64,000 nucleotides of DNA, taken from the NCBI RefSeq assembly GCF_964204645.1, contig NC_134027.1, positions 14,372,485 through 14,436,484 of the forward strand, read 5' to 3'. Position numbers and translations under genes: made by a program. The notes under the pieces were generated by a model that was given only the letters and a program-made list of their open reading frames with translations, searched no databases and was not told where the DNA came from. The DNA comes from Tubulanus polymorphus. Taxonomy: Eukaryota; Nemertea; Palaeonemertea; Tubulaniformes; Tubulanidae. Positions 1 through 10,438 of the stretch are shown here, in pieces; within the stretch, counting starts at the first letter, position 1, and each line of letters begins with the position of its first letter.

Positions 1-2442
1 GGACCGAAGCTTTAAGTGACGCATTCACTTGATCTGCTCTTGTTCCACGGCGATCAATAGGCAATGTTTGCCTGAAGTCTCCAGCAAATAGAACTGTTAT
101 ACCGCCCATTATTTCGGGGGATTGGCGCAAGTCGCGCAATGTTCTGTCCACAGCCTCGAATCCATTTTTATGAGACATAGTACATTCGTCCCAAACTATT
201 AGGGATGTTTCTCTTAAGAGTGATGCTACACCAGAACCATTGGCAATGCTGCATGTTGGATAATCATCAGTTGCAAGGTTAAGCGGTAATTTAAATGTTG
301 AATGTGCTGTCCTACCGCCTTTTAATAGAGTAGCAGTTATACCGGACGAAGCTACAGCTAGGGCAATTTTGCCACTGAGGCGTAGTTTTGCAAGTATAAG
401 ATTAAGTAAGAATGTTTTGCCAGTGCCGCCTGGTGCATCCAGAAAAACCATACCACCAGATTGATGTTGTAATTCTAAGATTCTTCGATAACAGGCTAAT
501 TGGTCAGGTGTCAAATTCTTAGATCGATCATTGACAATTTGTTCCAATTCTAACTCATCATAGCTGGTTTCCTGTAATAATTCTTTACACACAACAACAT
601 CAGCAACTGTTTTTGGTAGACCATAATACTCCAAACTTTTGCCGCTTGGGAATGATAGTGATTTTGTCGCAATGTCCACTAAAGCCATGTTGTAAATTCT
701 ATCTGAGTATGTCACTTCAACATGAACATTTTGTTTTTGGCATCTGTGTAAATAATCTTCTGACATGGCATTTTTGTGCTTATGCCACAATGAACGTAGA
801 TCCGATAGTTCACACATATATAATAATAATGCAGAGAGATGTCGCACTTTCCGAGGCGATTCGCAGAGGATTGCTTCTTCAATTGTGGAATCCCATTGTT
901 TATCATCTTCGAGTAAACCCAGTTCATTACATGTATGGAGAAGGAGTCTAAGATAGCACTCCGCATTGCGAGGGTTAATAGTGTAGACCCTACCGAGTGC
1001 AGCAGCAGCCTTAACTCCATTTACATCAGGAACAGGAATTCCTTTTACCCATTTTTCCAGTTTTTGTTTTTTCCGTCCCAAGTATAGTATTTAGGCACTT
1101 CATAGTAGATAAGAGTTCTAGCAAATTCATCCACTTGACATAGAGAAAAGAATGCTGTAAGTGTTGATTTTGGTGGACTTGCCGCTTTAATAGGGGCAGT
1201 TTCATTGGTGAAGTATACCCTCTGACCATTTTCTAAATGTACTTGCAGATGGTTTACTGGTGGGAATCTCTCATGTAATACGCTTCGTTGATGTTTATAT
1301 AGCGTCCCAATTGATATTTTCTAATCTCATTAATTGGCACTCCATCCTTCTGAACCTCGAAAACGGCCATGTCTGATCCCTTGCAAATATATTTGCAAAC
1401 GTATTTAATACTTTTTATCGAGGTGCATATTTCGACGTTGATATGAGCATTGAATGTCCGACACAGAAACTTATTATGGGGTACAACCCATCTATTATCT
1501 ATTGTTATTTCATTGCCCTGGATAGTGACTTGTGTCGAATTTCCTCCATGATCAGTTGACCTACGTATATACAAAGGGTATCCATCGTTGCCAGTTCGTG
1601 TTTCATGCATAAGTGGTTTTGGGTAATTTTTTGAACAACATCCGTTATGCATGCACGGAGAGTTCGAATTGATGAAACCACATGGAACATGAATAATATT
1701 TTTTGGTTATTATATCTAATAGTTCAGGGTCTTCCTGCCCAGGTAACTCTGCCGACACAAAACTGTCTATATCTACTGGTTGAATTCTGTTAATAAGCCA
1801 ACACAATATATGTGCATGAGGAAGGCCGCGTTTTTGCCATTCGACTGTATAGATGTAAGCACGGACATCACCGAATATTTTACGGTTTGTGATGAGGTCC
1901 ATAAGAGATTTCAGTTTAAGTTTGAAGACTCTAGCAATGATATCGTGGCGATCACTTGGAACCTGACCGGGCATCAGTTCCTGTTGGATCTCTGCCCATT
2001 TAGGGTTACAGGTAAAAGTTATAAATAAGTCAGGGTGACCATATGCCCTAACATAGCACATGGCATCTTGTGACCTCTCGTGCATATATCTTGGGCCACC
2101 TACAAACGATGATGGAAGAATAATCGCTTGGTCAATATTTTTAGCATTTGGATCTGTACTTAGTGCATCTTTCAAATGTATATACTGCTCGGCACGTAGC
2201 TCCTTTTGATGGTAGTGAAGGTAATTAAGTCTTTTGTTTCAGTTTTTGCGTACATATCTACCCAAAACTGTTGAGACAATGATTTGCAGCGTAATAAAAT
2301 GTTAAATGTATTGGCCCTTTGCATCATTCTGTAAGCATAGAACTCCAGAGCAGTAATTTTTTTATCATTTATGGATTCCCCAGTGACAGGGTTAAACCGC
2401 GGCACATGGAAATGGTATCCATCATCTCCATGGGGGAAGAGC
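1..2442 (-). pseudogene. Helitron Rep/helicase, 3' part (decayed)
   Basis: This is the rolling-circle transposase of a Helitron, read on the minus strand and leaving the window at its left edge. From high to low coordinates I see a GDDGYHF block near 2420. The HUH nuclease signature PHAHIL lies near 1810. The paired catalytic tyrosines, in YVCKYICKG, lie near 1390. A PIF1-type helicase has its Walker A APGGTGKT near 430, a Walker B-like VWDEC near 195 and a GDFRQTLP block near 85. Known family: Rep nicks and joins one strand and the helicase displaces it. The frame is broken near 2200, 1690, 1255 and 1060, so the copy is dead. The helicase half (about 1-1040) is open in one frame. Its N-terminal part lies at 8820-9697, separated by a nested insertion. 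Confidence 0.88.
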
Positions 2443-2447
2443 AGAGG
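2443..2447. repeat. Target-site duplication AGAGG (left copy)
   Basis: The five bases AGAGG border the solo LTR on the left; the same five bases lie at 8815-8819. Removing the insertion and one copy rejoins the Helitron codons that read through its QYPL and LFPHG blocks. Confidence 0.7.
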
Positions 2448-2493
2448 TGTGTGGAGACCACGAATTGATATTGTATTATACCTATAGAATACC

Positions 2494-2521
2494 TGGGTCA
2501 TTCTCCGCTAAATGTGAAAAC
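2494..2521 (+). repeat. Left TIR of the DNA transposon
   Basis: 28 bp, identical as inverted copy to 8037-8064; begins TGGGTCATTC and ends GTGAAAAC. Confidence 0.9.
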
Positions 2522-2683
2522 TTGTAGTTAGTACTTCACAATATTTTTGTTTCAGAGTTTCATGAACAAATACTATTTTTTGTAATTTAAGATAAAACTC
2601 TCCCACTAACATTGCTCAGCAGTGCTGAATGACCTTTAACTGACCTCTATGACGTCACTATAACAGATGGCGTCACGACCCTA

Positions 2684-3107
2684 TTCATCTCCGTCACGGT
2701 TATCCATAATTGAATAAATATTGCCTATAATCCATTCCTCGAGAACTATCCATATAATAAGATTACTTCATTAGAGTAATTTAAGAACACAATATTTCAG
2801 ATGTAATCCAAATATTATATCGATTTTCATAAGTGGAGTATTTTGGGGCCAAAGTTAAGGAGTATGGTAATTTATAGTAAGCAACCGTTTTAAGCATATT
2901 GTAGAGTTATTTTCACATGTCTATTAACAAAAAATTAAATCATGCCATTGTCACTGAAATACGTTTATTTCATTCTATTTTGTCATGCAATTTCTGTTTA
3001 CATAAGTATTTCCATTACTTGAGAAAATCTATTTTTGTTCATCGTAACGGAGATGAATTTACGTGACGGAGATGAACATTCCAAGATCTCTCTGTGACGG
3101 AGATGAA
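2684..3107. repeat. Left subterminal cluster of GTGACGGAGATGAA motifs
   Basis: Four copies of a 14-mer: 2684-2697 (minus), 3044-3057 (plus, one mismatch, GTAACGG), 3063-3076 (plus) and 3094-3107 (plus). Four more copies lie near the other end. Such arrays in DNA transposons usually bind the transposase; that role is inferred here. The surrounding 2522-3282 holds no gene. Confidence 0.75.
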
Positions 3108-3282
3108 AAAAGTGAGAATCAGACGAAATTAAGTGTTAAAAACGAGAAATATATTCGTTAAAGGTTTTGTTAACATTAAAAATTCTAAACTTTAAACATT
3201 CTCTAACGGAACTGACAATAAAAGAATAACACGATCTACCGTATTAAATGCAAATTCTCAGACAATTCTATGACACAATATT

Positions 3283-3830
3283 CTATACTAATTCAGCTTT
3301 ATCACAAATCTTAACCCAGATTTCTTTGTCGACCTCAACGTGTCTACTTGTGACATGTTTAGGTTCATTTATCAAGCTTATTAAATCATCGTAATCATAC
3401 CAAATAACATCGTCCCTAAGAGGCCAAAAATATCGGTTAGGACCAATTTTTGACATAGACTTTACTTCTACGCAGTCATCGTCAACATCTTGAATTATTC
3501 CAGGATAAAGGGTTCCATCGTATCGGACTACACACCACTTCCCGATAACGTTCTCGTCAGCAAAACCGGAATTATACATGAAGACGGATCGGTCTCGTCA
3601 GAGATGGAAGACCCACTTTCATCCACAGTGGATCCATTGTCAACAGCACAATTTTCAGTAGCTTGCAAGCCTGATCCTGTCGATCCTGAAAGATATTCGA
3701 AAAATTTAACCCTATCAGGATTTTCTCTACTAGTATAGAAATGGCCCTTCAAAGTTGATACCTTGTTTATCACCCAAACGTCATTTCTAAACATGACATG
3801 GGCGGACAAATCTTTTGTTTATGAGTACAT
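3283..3830 (-). pseudogene. Tudor-like C-terminal exon of the transposon gene
   Basis: Two overlapping frames (3528-3809 and 3283-3579) together encode a segment with WCVVRYDGTLYPG, a variable loop, then NRYFWPLRDDVIWY and a VTSRHVEV stretch. I know this arrangement from invertebrate proteins where it follows the same DDE-like domain found here at 5185-7131; it resembles a Tudor/SH3-like fold. It sits downstream on the same strand. The upstream ORF carries a splice-donor-like CAG/GTAATC at 5215/5209-5214, so the two are probably exons of one gene separated by a ~1.4-kb intron. A frameshift near 3560 breaks it in this copy. I could not find a convincing acceptor. Confidence 0.55.
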
Positions 3831-4930
3831 TGTATTTTAAAAATAAAAAAGTGGAAATAAACTCGTGTTTCCATATTTTCCAAGGATACGTGGGCGGTGT
3901 TTTTTCTTTTCAAATACAAAAAGTATTCCTTGTATAATACTTATACTGAGACAAGCACCATGGGAGTTTTTCTTTTCAGAGACAAGATCCATAGAAGGTC
4001 AAGTGGACAAGACATAAGAACACAACTTACTGAAGATCTCTTCTACTCAAAAATTTTGACATGCTCCAGTACATCATAGAAAAATGAAAATGTTCAATAA
4101 ATACAGTACTATGACACAATTTACTTATACAAATTATCGCTAAAAACGACATGCATGAAAAAGACGACTGTACAACGCGTAATCACGCGCGCGTGAGGTT
4201 TTATTTTAAAAAGAAAGAGACGACCGTAAGCAATCTCATGCGGGTTTCGTACTTTATTATTTTCTTTCTATTTTGGCTATCGGGGGTGACGCGGGCGGCT
4301 TCGCGATTTGATGAGAAACAAGGTATCAACCAAATGCACACATACGTTTTATAGGCTTAGGAATGGAGTGTAATTATTGTTTGTGTATCATAAAATACTG
4401 AATCCAATACTTTTTGTGTACAGAATAGATAAAAATAAATGTTTGGTGTTTTGTGCCTCCACTGGATGTTGCATTGAACACTGAGAGAAAATGAGAGCTG
4501 AACGAATGCAAGCAAGATTGGGAGTCTGGTAATTTCTGTCTTTGAGACCGTATTGGCGACGATAACGTTTATTGCCTTTAAATATCAGTGTTGAGTACAA
4601 TGTACCATTATTTTCCGTCACACAGCATCATAATTTCAACCCTTGGCTCGAAAGAATTGTTCATTCTTAAATAAATTAGATCAAATATGGCTTTAAAATA
4701 ACTAGCCTACCTTGCGATGGTGTACTTTTCACTGGAACAAGGATGAGAAGCGAAGCCCGAAACATGAGCATTTCACCGGATTACTGCCCTGACAGAAACA
4801 GCTGACTTCTCTATGAAATAGTGTACCCGGTTCGTCACCAAATACTAACTAAAAAGAAACAATTGGAATTTACACTCCACTCGCAGCGCTTACATAATTC
4901 ACCCGTACGGTCTATGCAATTGAGTATCTG
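3831..4930. other. Gene-free interior of the DNA transposon
   Basis: No coding region is supported. A stretch at 4312-4328 (GAGAAACAAGGTATCAA) repeats the arm sequence of the small inverted-repeat unit at 4931-5162 and also resembles 3757-3772. The region is AT-rich with a short CpG-rich patch near 4180-4310. Confidence 0.4.
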
Positions 4931-5162
4931 GAATTAAGGCTAAACAAAAATGATACCTTGTTTCTCCGCAGCGGCCGGGCCATTTTTGTTAAAATATAAT
5001 GAAATTAGTAATCAGATAATTTCTATAGCGGCCGGGTCTGTTATGGTAAAATTGATCATAATTTAAAAAAAATTAATGTACAGGGTAGATAGGCGGCCGG
5101 CCGGGTCAATTTTTAAGCTAAGCAGAACGGAGAAACAGGGTATCAATTTTTTAGCCTAATTA
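4931..5162. repeat. Small inverted-repeat (MITE-like) unit with GCGGCCGGG repeats
   Basis: About 35 bp at 4931-4968 (ending TGATACCTTGTTTCTCCG) matches the reverse complement of 5128-5162 with few differences. Between the arms GCGGCCGGG occurs three times (near 4970, 5028 and 5092). No coding potential. It lies in the probable intron between the DDE-like ORF and the Tudor-like exon. Confidence 0.6.
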
Positions 5163-5184
5163 CCATATTTCGAATGCATTTCAG

Positions 5185-7131
5185 CTAGGACACAAGAAAT
5201 GTGTCATTGATTACCTGATGAATTTTCATCGTGCCTTTAATAGTTGATAAGTTTTCTGGTATCATTGGATCAATTTTGTTGATATCATCTTGACTGACGA
5301 AGTACATCTTTACACCCTGGCCAGACGATAATGTTTCGTACAACGACTTTGCATCTGGAATATCTTTTCCATGTACAATAAGACCGTCTGCTGTTCTTGT
5401 TAATGTACCCCAGACCCCATCTGCCGCTCCTTTCCCGTGCCCGGCCTCCAGGAAATTCCAGCTAACGTTTTCAAAGCCATGGGTACGGGGAATGGCTGAA
5501 GCAAGGTAGAAATTATTTTTACTTCTATATTGTGTTGTTGGTCCGTCCGTGACAAAGTGCAATGATTTGATTCGTGGGTCAGTCTGTTTCAATTCTTTCA
5601 ATACTGGTTTTAAGTGAGCCCATATGGCTGCCGGGTCATGGCGCGTAGACTCGGATACGCTACAGAATGCCTGGGTGCGTAGTCGAGTGTATACTATCCC
5701 TGTGTGGAGGGTGGCCTGCTTGTGCGAGCCGCCAAAATGTACACTTTGTATTTCGGTACCATATTTACAAGCGTAATTCTCAGAAAAGTCTACATGTATG
5801 ACAGCTTCCTCTTCGGATATAATTTGTTTTAACTTTCTGAGCGATTGATATTGGTGAGATATGTTGAACAGATGGGTTGAAAATCGCGGCTTTAACTCCG
5901 TTTCATACCTAGAATGAAAATCATACAGCTCTTCCACTTTGTCCGCTTTGGTGGTGACTTTCTTATTATTTTCATTGGTCTTCGTTACCCATTGTTCATA
6001 TGAAACCTTCTTCATTAGATCGAATTTACGATGGTCTAATGTAGGCAAGCGTTTGCCGACGCACTTTAGACAAGTGCCATACATGCATTCCTTTTGATTC
6101 TCGTCACAAACGAGTTGGTCAACGTGGTTTGTGGGCATGTTTGAGGGCAACGCTCCTTCTGCATCCAAGCTCTTGACCATTAAATCGATATTTGAGTGTC
6201 TTTTGCAGGCACAGGTTTCCCTCTCCCGTTGAGTGGGAATGACCACCCAAAACGGGCGCATCTTGCAAAATGCCGAGTAACTAAGAGTTTGGCCAGGATT
6301 TTCATACAGACATTTTTTATGTAGTATATAAATATGTTCAGACAGAACTCGTTTCTGCTTTCGGATCTTTCTTCTGGTGATGTAGTCTTTCTTACCCGGC
6401 ATCATCCTACTCACATCATCTCGTTCATAGAAATTTCTAATACGGGACCACATGTTTCCATTGGCCCGACTTTGCCTGACACTTTTACACTTTCTGGATT
6501 GGTTAATTGCGGTGGATTCTTTCAACAGTTTTTTCAGTTTATATTTCTTTATCAAACCATCGCTCGTTATTCTTTTAAACATGGCTCTGTCACTTTGTTT
6601 TCGGCTACTCTTATATTTTTCCCGAATTTCATGAACTATCGAAGTCTGGAAGAGTAGTTGCCGTTGACATGTTTTATCACCCTTTCGGATCTTTTTAAAA
6701 AGCTGTCTAGATTTTCCACGTGGGGTACCAGTTTGATCTTTCGCTTCGTTAGATTTAACGCGTAGTCTTGACCATCGCTTTTTATACCGGTCTTTCTGCT
6801 TTTTGGCTGCAGTTAATTTTGCATCTAAATCGGCAATCGTTCTATAGGCCTTTGCCCTATCTCTCCTAATTTTTCTCCTCCCGCGCACGGCTTGTACAGG
6901 CTCATTCGGTGTTGTTGGGGGTGTGAGGGGCTGACTTTCACGTCTTATTTTTTCATTATTCTTTAATTTCCGCCAGTGCCGGCGCGTGCGACGGATTTCT
7001 CGTTTTGAACGTTCGGCGATAGGCACATACGCCTCACGTTTTCTCTTTGATTCCTTTTCGAGGTATGCAGGATCGCTGTTCTTTTTCTTTTCTCTGTAGC
7101 GTTTTGCCCTTTCAGCATTGGTAAGAACCAT
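5185..7131 (-). CDS. 648-aa DDE-like transposase candidate
   Basis: Intact 648-codon frame from ATG at 7131. The N-terminal ~130 residues are strongly basic with coiled-coil character. A Cys/His-rich block follows at about residues 310-365 (CACKRH, CxxxxxxCMYGTCLKC). The C-terminal third carries three acidic motifs in order: HVDFSENY (~446), TDGPTTQYRSK (~528) and FLEAGHGKGAADG (~560). I recognise this combination from a large family of unnamed invertebrate proteins. The D-D-E order and the context (28-bp TIRs, subterminal motif arrays) make it a transposase candidate. The last codons contain a donor-like CAG/GTAATC, so the true protein probably splices onto the Tudor-like exon at 3283-3830. 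Being intact, this copy may be recently active. Confidence 0.7.
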   Translation of the reverse strand: MVLTNAERAKRYREKKKNSDPAYLEKESKRKREAYVPIAERSKREIRRTRRHWRKLKNNEKIRRESQPLTPPTTPNEPVQAVRGRRKIRRDRAKAYRTIADLDAKLTAAKKQKDRYKKRWSRLRVKSNEAKDQTGTPRGKSRQLFKKIRKGDKTCQRQLLFQTSIVHEIREKYKSSRKQSDRAMFKRITSDGLIKKYKLKKLLKESTAINQSRKCKSVRQSRANGNMWSRIRNFYERDDVSRMMPGKKDYITRRKIRKQKRVLSEHIYILHKKCLYENPGQTLSYSAFCKMRPFWVVIPTQRERETCACKRHSNIDLMVKSLDAEGALPSNMPTNHVDQLVCDENQKECMYGTCLKCVGKRLPTLDHRKFDLMKKVSYEQWVTKTNENNKKVTTKADKVEELYDFHSRYETELKPRFSTHLFNISHQYQSLRKLKQIISEEEAVIHVDFSENYACKYGTEIQSVHFGGSHKQATLHTGIVYTRLRTQAFCSVSESTRHDPAAIWAHLKPVLKELKQTDPRIKSLHFVTDGPTTQYRSKNNFYLASAIPRTHGFENVSWNFLEAGHGKGAADGVWGTLTRTADGLIVHGKDIPDAKSLYETLSSGQGVKMYFVSQDDINKIDPMIPENLSTIKGTMKIHQVINDTFLVS

Positions 7132-8036
7132 GTTTCTGAGAAGATAAACAGTTGAAATATATCAGTAATAGTTTGACATTATTTTTACATGTTATCTCTT
7201 ATCAAAATAAATTAAATCATCCATGAAACCAAGCCGTTTCGTTTTTTTTTCATCTCCGTCACAAAACCTTTCATCTCCGTCACAAATACTAGACTACTGA
7301 AATGTGACGGAGATGAAAGGGATAACGTTTATTCAATATTGACACAATTATTGATCGTCGTCACGGGTGAACAATTAGAACAATGTGACCGCGTTTCTTT
7401 GCTATTCATCGTGTGCCGGTGACTTTCTCTACTGTCGATCACGTCTTTTCATATTACTACGTTCGGAGATGATGATGAATTAACATACGCGCCCGTCTCC
7501 AATGAAATATCATGATATATTGCTGTTATTCTTACCTTCAACGTCTAACCGTGGTCAGTATTTTTGAAAATGGCGCCGTATGGTACGTTCCACATGACCT
7601 TGTCGATTTTTTTGTTTTTCTTGCTTGCTTAGGGTCGCCTAAGATCCAGCGTGACGGAGATGAACGAAAATGAGGGACAGGTTTTTTTAAGGATTTTTTT
7701 TTCTAAAAAACGGCTCAAATCCTTTGGTAATGGGTAATGACTTTTCTCATTGTTTTTCTAAATCATTTATCTTAGGATGTAACCATAAAATATGAACTTC
7801 AAATATGTTGGTGTTTTTTAAATGAAGTTAATAAACTGGATCGGGTTCGTTGGGGACACGCTAAAATGGATGCCCATGGTTTTTTTAAATTGAGAAATAA
7901 ATTTTTATTTATAAATGAATGTCATAAAAAGTACATAAATTAAAAGCATATATCTAAATGATCATTCACAGCTGAAAAAAAAAATTAAAAATCCATTCAC
8001 AATTTTTATTCTAACGTTTAATGTCCAGGGACACGT
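7132..8036. repeat. Right subterminal region with four GTGACGGAGATGAA motifs
   Basis: Copies at 7249-7262 (minus), 7270-7283 (minus), 7304-7317 (plus) and 7651-7664 (plus), all exact. They mirror the four copies near the left end. The region also serves as the 5' flank of the DDE-like gene. No gene is seen. Confidence 0.75.
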
Positions 8037-8064
8037 GTTTTCACATTTAGCGGAGAATGACCCA
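8037..8064 (-). repeat. Right TIR of the DNA transposon
   Basis: Perfect inverted copy of 2494-2521. Confidence 0.9.
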
Positions 8065-8814
8065 CCTATAGACCTACGTATTATAATCCAAGTCTTTACA
8101 GCACTTCGATGACCGCATTGTACTTGTCACGTGATTTCAGTAACAGCGGAAGCTTTTTCCCTTGCCTCGTTCATTTTACGTGCAAGTCGCGGGAGGAGCT
8201 GCTTGGTAAATTTTGTTATCCCGGAATCATAACGTGTCGTAAGTTTTACCTTTAATTTATCATTATTCTGTGGTCTTCACATTCCGTTAATACGCATTTC
8301 CAGTAAGATATACAGCTAATTTCAGTTGTTGAATATCATTAGTTATTGAATATTTTTGTCATTTTTGCCGGGTTAAGTAATATACTTTTGCCGGCTAATT
8401 CCGTCGTATTTGTATGCGTTCTGGATAAAATACGTTTCCAGCGGTGTGTACAAATCGTTCGTTCATACTAAACATTTTCAATTGAATGTCCATATTCTGG
8501 CCAGTGATATGTCACTCGGTCGTTATTTAGTCATATTTATCAGCTAGCCTACCACTGATATCGGTTTCGGAGAACTTCCATTTCCGGTTAAGTTTTTTCG
8601 TAGGCCATTTCGGAGCACTTTAGCTCCAACTTATTAGTGTATTTGGTATTTACAGAAACCGTGAAGTGAATAATTGCGAATATTGTCGTCTGGTCGTCTC
8701 CAGTCGTGGAGAACTGAATCGAAATCCGCAATAAAAGTGTATTGAAACTGAAATAAATATATTTGTACCAAGAAAGAACTTGTCACTCGCGTCATCGGGA
8801 TATCAGCCGTTACA

Positions 8815-8819
8815 AGAGG
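8815..8819. repeat. Target-site duplication AGAGG (right copy)
   Basis: Matches 2443-2447 and brackets the solo LTR together with it. Confidence 0.7.
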
Positions 8820-9697
8820 GTATTGGAGGGCGTGATACGATCTGTGAGTCTCTGAAACAGACTTGAGCTTGCAATCTCTCTGTTCCAAAATGATGTCTCT
8901 TTTGGATGCAGCATTACCACTCAAGATGACTCCAACCTCCGGTGTTGTCGGTGCATTAAAGCGACGTGCGTGTTCCCCATCTGGTTTACGATCAGCATGT
9001 ATTAATATTTTACAATCAGGAGATGTGAATTTTTCAATAGCAGCTTTAAAAGAGTTGATATAAGTATTGCAGGTATGTAACATATCCTGTAAATTACGTA
9101 TTAGATTTATGCGCAAGTTAGGCTGCATGGAATGTCGAAGGTCACTCTGACTATCCATATTACTAACAAAGTAAATTTGCAGAAATTTCGGTGTTTCGTT
9201 GTTCCTTGGATACAATGAGCCAGCCAGATGATATACCTGCCCTTGGACCTTTAAGGTCGGCATAAATCCACTTTCACTAACGCGCGTACCTCCAATGATG
9301 TCATCTGAAACGTTGAATTGTATTTTCGAATATTGTTCAGATAGTGAGCGGAGAAGTTGGATTGTCTATTCAACAGAGTTCGAGGTAGCATCGGTGGATC
9401 AGGTTCATCTTGTAACTTAACTTTTCCAAGGGAGCAACACATTGAAGGATATTCATGTGGCCACTTTAATGCTTTACAATACTGGCATGGTGTAGCCATA
9501 CGTCCAATGTCACATTGAGGAATCTGATACTCTATGGAGGGGTCATATTTAATTGCAGCCAAGTGAAGGTTCTTGGCAGTCCATTTGATCTGAGGAGCAC
9601 TTAGTGAAGAATCCTGCAGAGTACTGGTATTCCGTTTCTGCCTGGCAACTCTGCATCTCTTTGTTGTTTTGCTGAGGCTGGACTTTTTTGGAGGCAT
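8820..9697 (-). pseudogene. Helitron Rep, N-terminal part (decayed)
   Basis: The 5' part of the Helitron gene, starting at ATG 9697 (MPPKKSSLSK). It shows the Helitron-like N domain: CQYCKALKWPHEYPSMCC near 9430-9490, NIRKYNSTFQMTS near 9290, KVQGQVYHLAGSLYP near 9200, HADRKPDGEHARRFNAP near 8965, then ETHRSYHALQYPL just before the break at 8820. The next residues of the family (LFPHGDDGYHF) continue at 2442, so the insertion lies within one codon neighbourhood. A frameshift near 9260 breaks the frame. A start as far as 9748 is open, but the methionine at 9697 fits better. Confidence 0.85.
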
Positions 9698-9860
9698 TGT
9701 GTACACTAAAAACCTGAGATAATATGGAAAATAACTAAAATAAGTCATGTGTTTAAAAACTAAATCATGTTTCTATTCAAAGACTTTATAGAAACCAATT
9801 ACATAAAACACTGTGACAACTCCAATAGACATTCTGAACAAAGCATACATGTGATAGGCC

Positions 9861-9915
9861 TATACATTCTATGCATCGTCTATCATGATATACATTCTAT
9901 GCATCGTCTATCATG
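9861..9915 (+). repeat. Tandem duplication of 28 bp
   Basis: The string TATACATTCTATGCATCGTC with its next bases occurs twice in a row, 9861-9887 and 9889-9915. It overlaps the end of the exon at 9897-10083. Confidence 0.7.
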
Positions 9916-10083
9916 TTAGCAGCTTGTTGTTCTGTGACCATTTCTGGGCTAGGGTCCGGCATAGTTTCATTCTCCCTCGCTCCAGTATCTTGGGTCAGAT
10001 CAATCTTGGAAAGCTCCATATCGTCGGTGCTTGACATTTCAAATCTTTTTGCAAAGAGCAAAAAACCTTCATTTGTTAACGGG
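9897..10083 (-). CDS. Terminal exon of an unidentified spliced gene
   Basis: Minus-strand open stretch ending in TAG at 9897. It is preceded by a splice acceptor (TTTTGCCAG) at 10084 and encodes about 61 residues rich in acidic and polar residues (FEMSSTDDMELSK, ending AANMIDDA). Its phase fits the exon at 10369-10438: that exon ends with two bases of a codon and this one supplies the third. The product is not recognised. It could be a host gene tail or an exon of a decayed mobile gene. Confidence 0.4.
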
Positions 10084-10368
10084 CTGGCAAAATGTTTTAT
10101 TTAACGTGGACGCCTCCTCAGTCCGATGCACAAAGATATGTATGTAAGCTTAAACTTACAGAACAATAAAGGGACTATTTGAATTTCTATTGGATAAAAC
10201 ATAGTTGCCACTTATCGGATAAAAATCCGGAAATTATTGCAAGTCAGAAAAAACCAATCTAATGAGAAATTTTAGGTCAAAGACAGTGAAAAAAAATCCG
10301 GAATTCCGGAAAAGTGGCAACTCAGAAAAAGGATCTTGTTCATGAAACTGGTGATAATGACACATTAC

Positions 10369-10438
10369 CTTTGTGCTGATTGTTGTTCAGGATTTTGTGA
10401 ATACAGGTATACAGTACTTTCTAATCCCTGCGACAAAC
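10369..10438 (-). CDS. Internal 70-bp exon of the same unidentified gene
   Basis: Bounded by an acceptor (CTCATTTCAG) and a donor (CAAAG/GTAATG) on the minus strand. It is open in one phase (LSQGLESTVYLYSQNPEQQS) that continues correctly into the exon at 9897-10083. Upstream exons were not found in 10439-11218. Confidence 0.4.

Larger units (their letters stand above)
2494..8064 (-). mobile_element. 5.6-kb DNA transposon with 28-bp perfect TIRs
   Basis: The first 28 bases (beginning TGGGTCATTCTCCGCTAAAT) are repeated as a perfect inverted copy at 8037-8064. The unit holds one long minus-strand ORF (5185-7131), a Tudor-like downstream exon (3283-3830) and eight copies of GTGACGGAGATGAA split four and four between the two subterminal regions. 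This is the architecture of an autonomous cut-and-paste transposon. A clean target duplication is not visible: CC abuts both ends, and an imperfect 13-bp match starting CCTATAGA is possible. The superfamily is not assigned. Confidence 0.8.
2448..8814. mobile_element. Solo LTR interrupted by a DNA transposon
   Basis: An LTR-like unit begins TGTGTGG and ends CGTTACA, so it has the TG...CA termini of LTR retroelements, and it is bordered by AGAGG on both sides. Its own sequence is 2448-2493 plus 8065-8814 (about 796 bp). The rest is a nested DNA transposon. No gag or pol is inside, so it is best explained as a solo LTR left by LTR-LTR recombination. The family is not recognisable. Confidence 0.6.

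Noticed and set aside
613..951. Plus-strand frame opposite the Helitron helicase
   Set aside because: It lies antisense to a clear helicase reading frame with recognisable motifs; a shadow frame.
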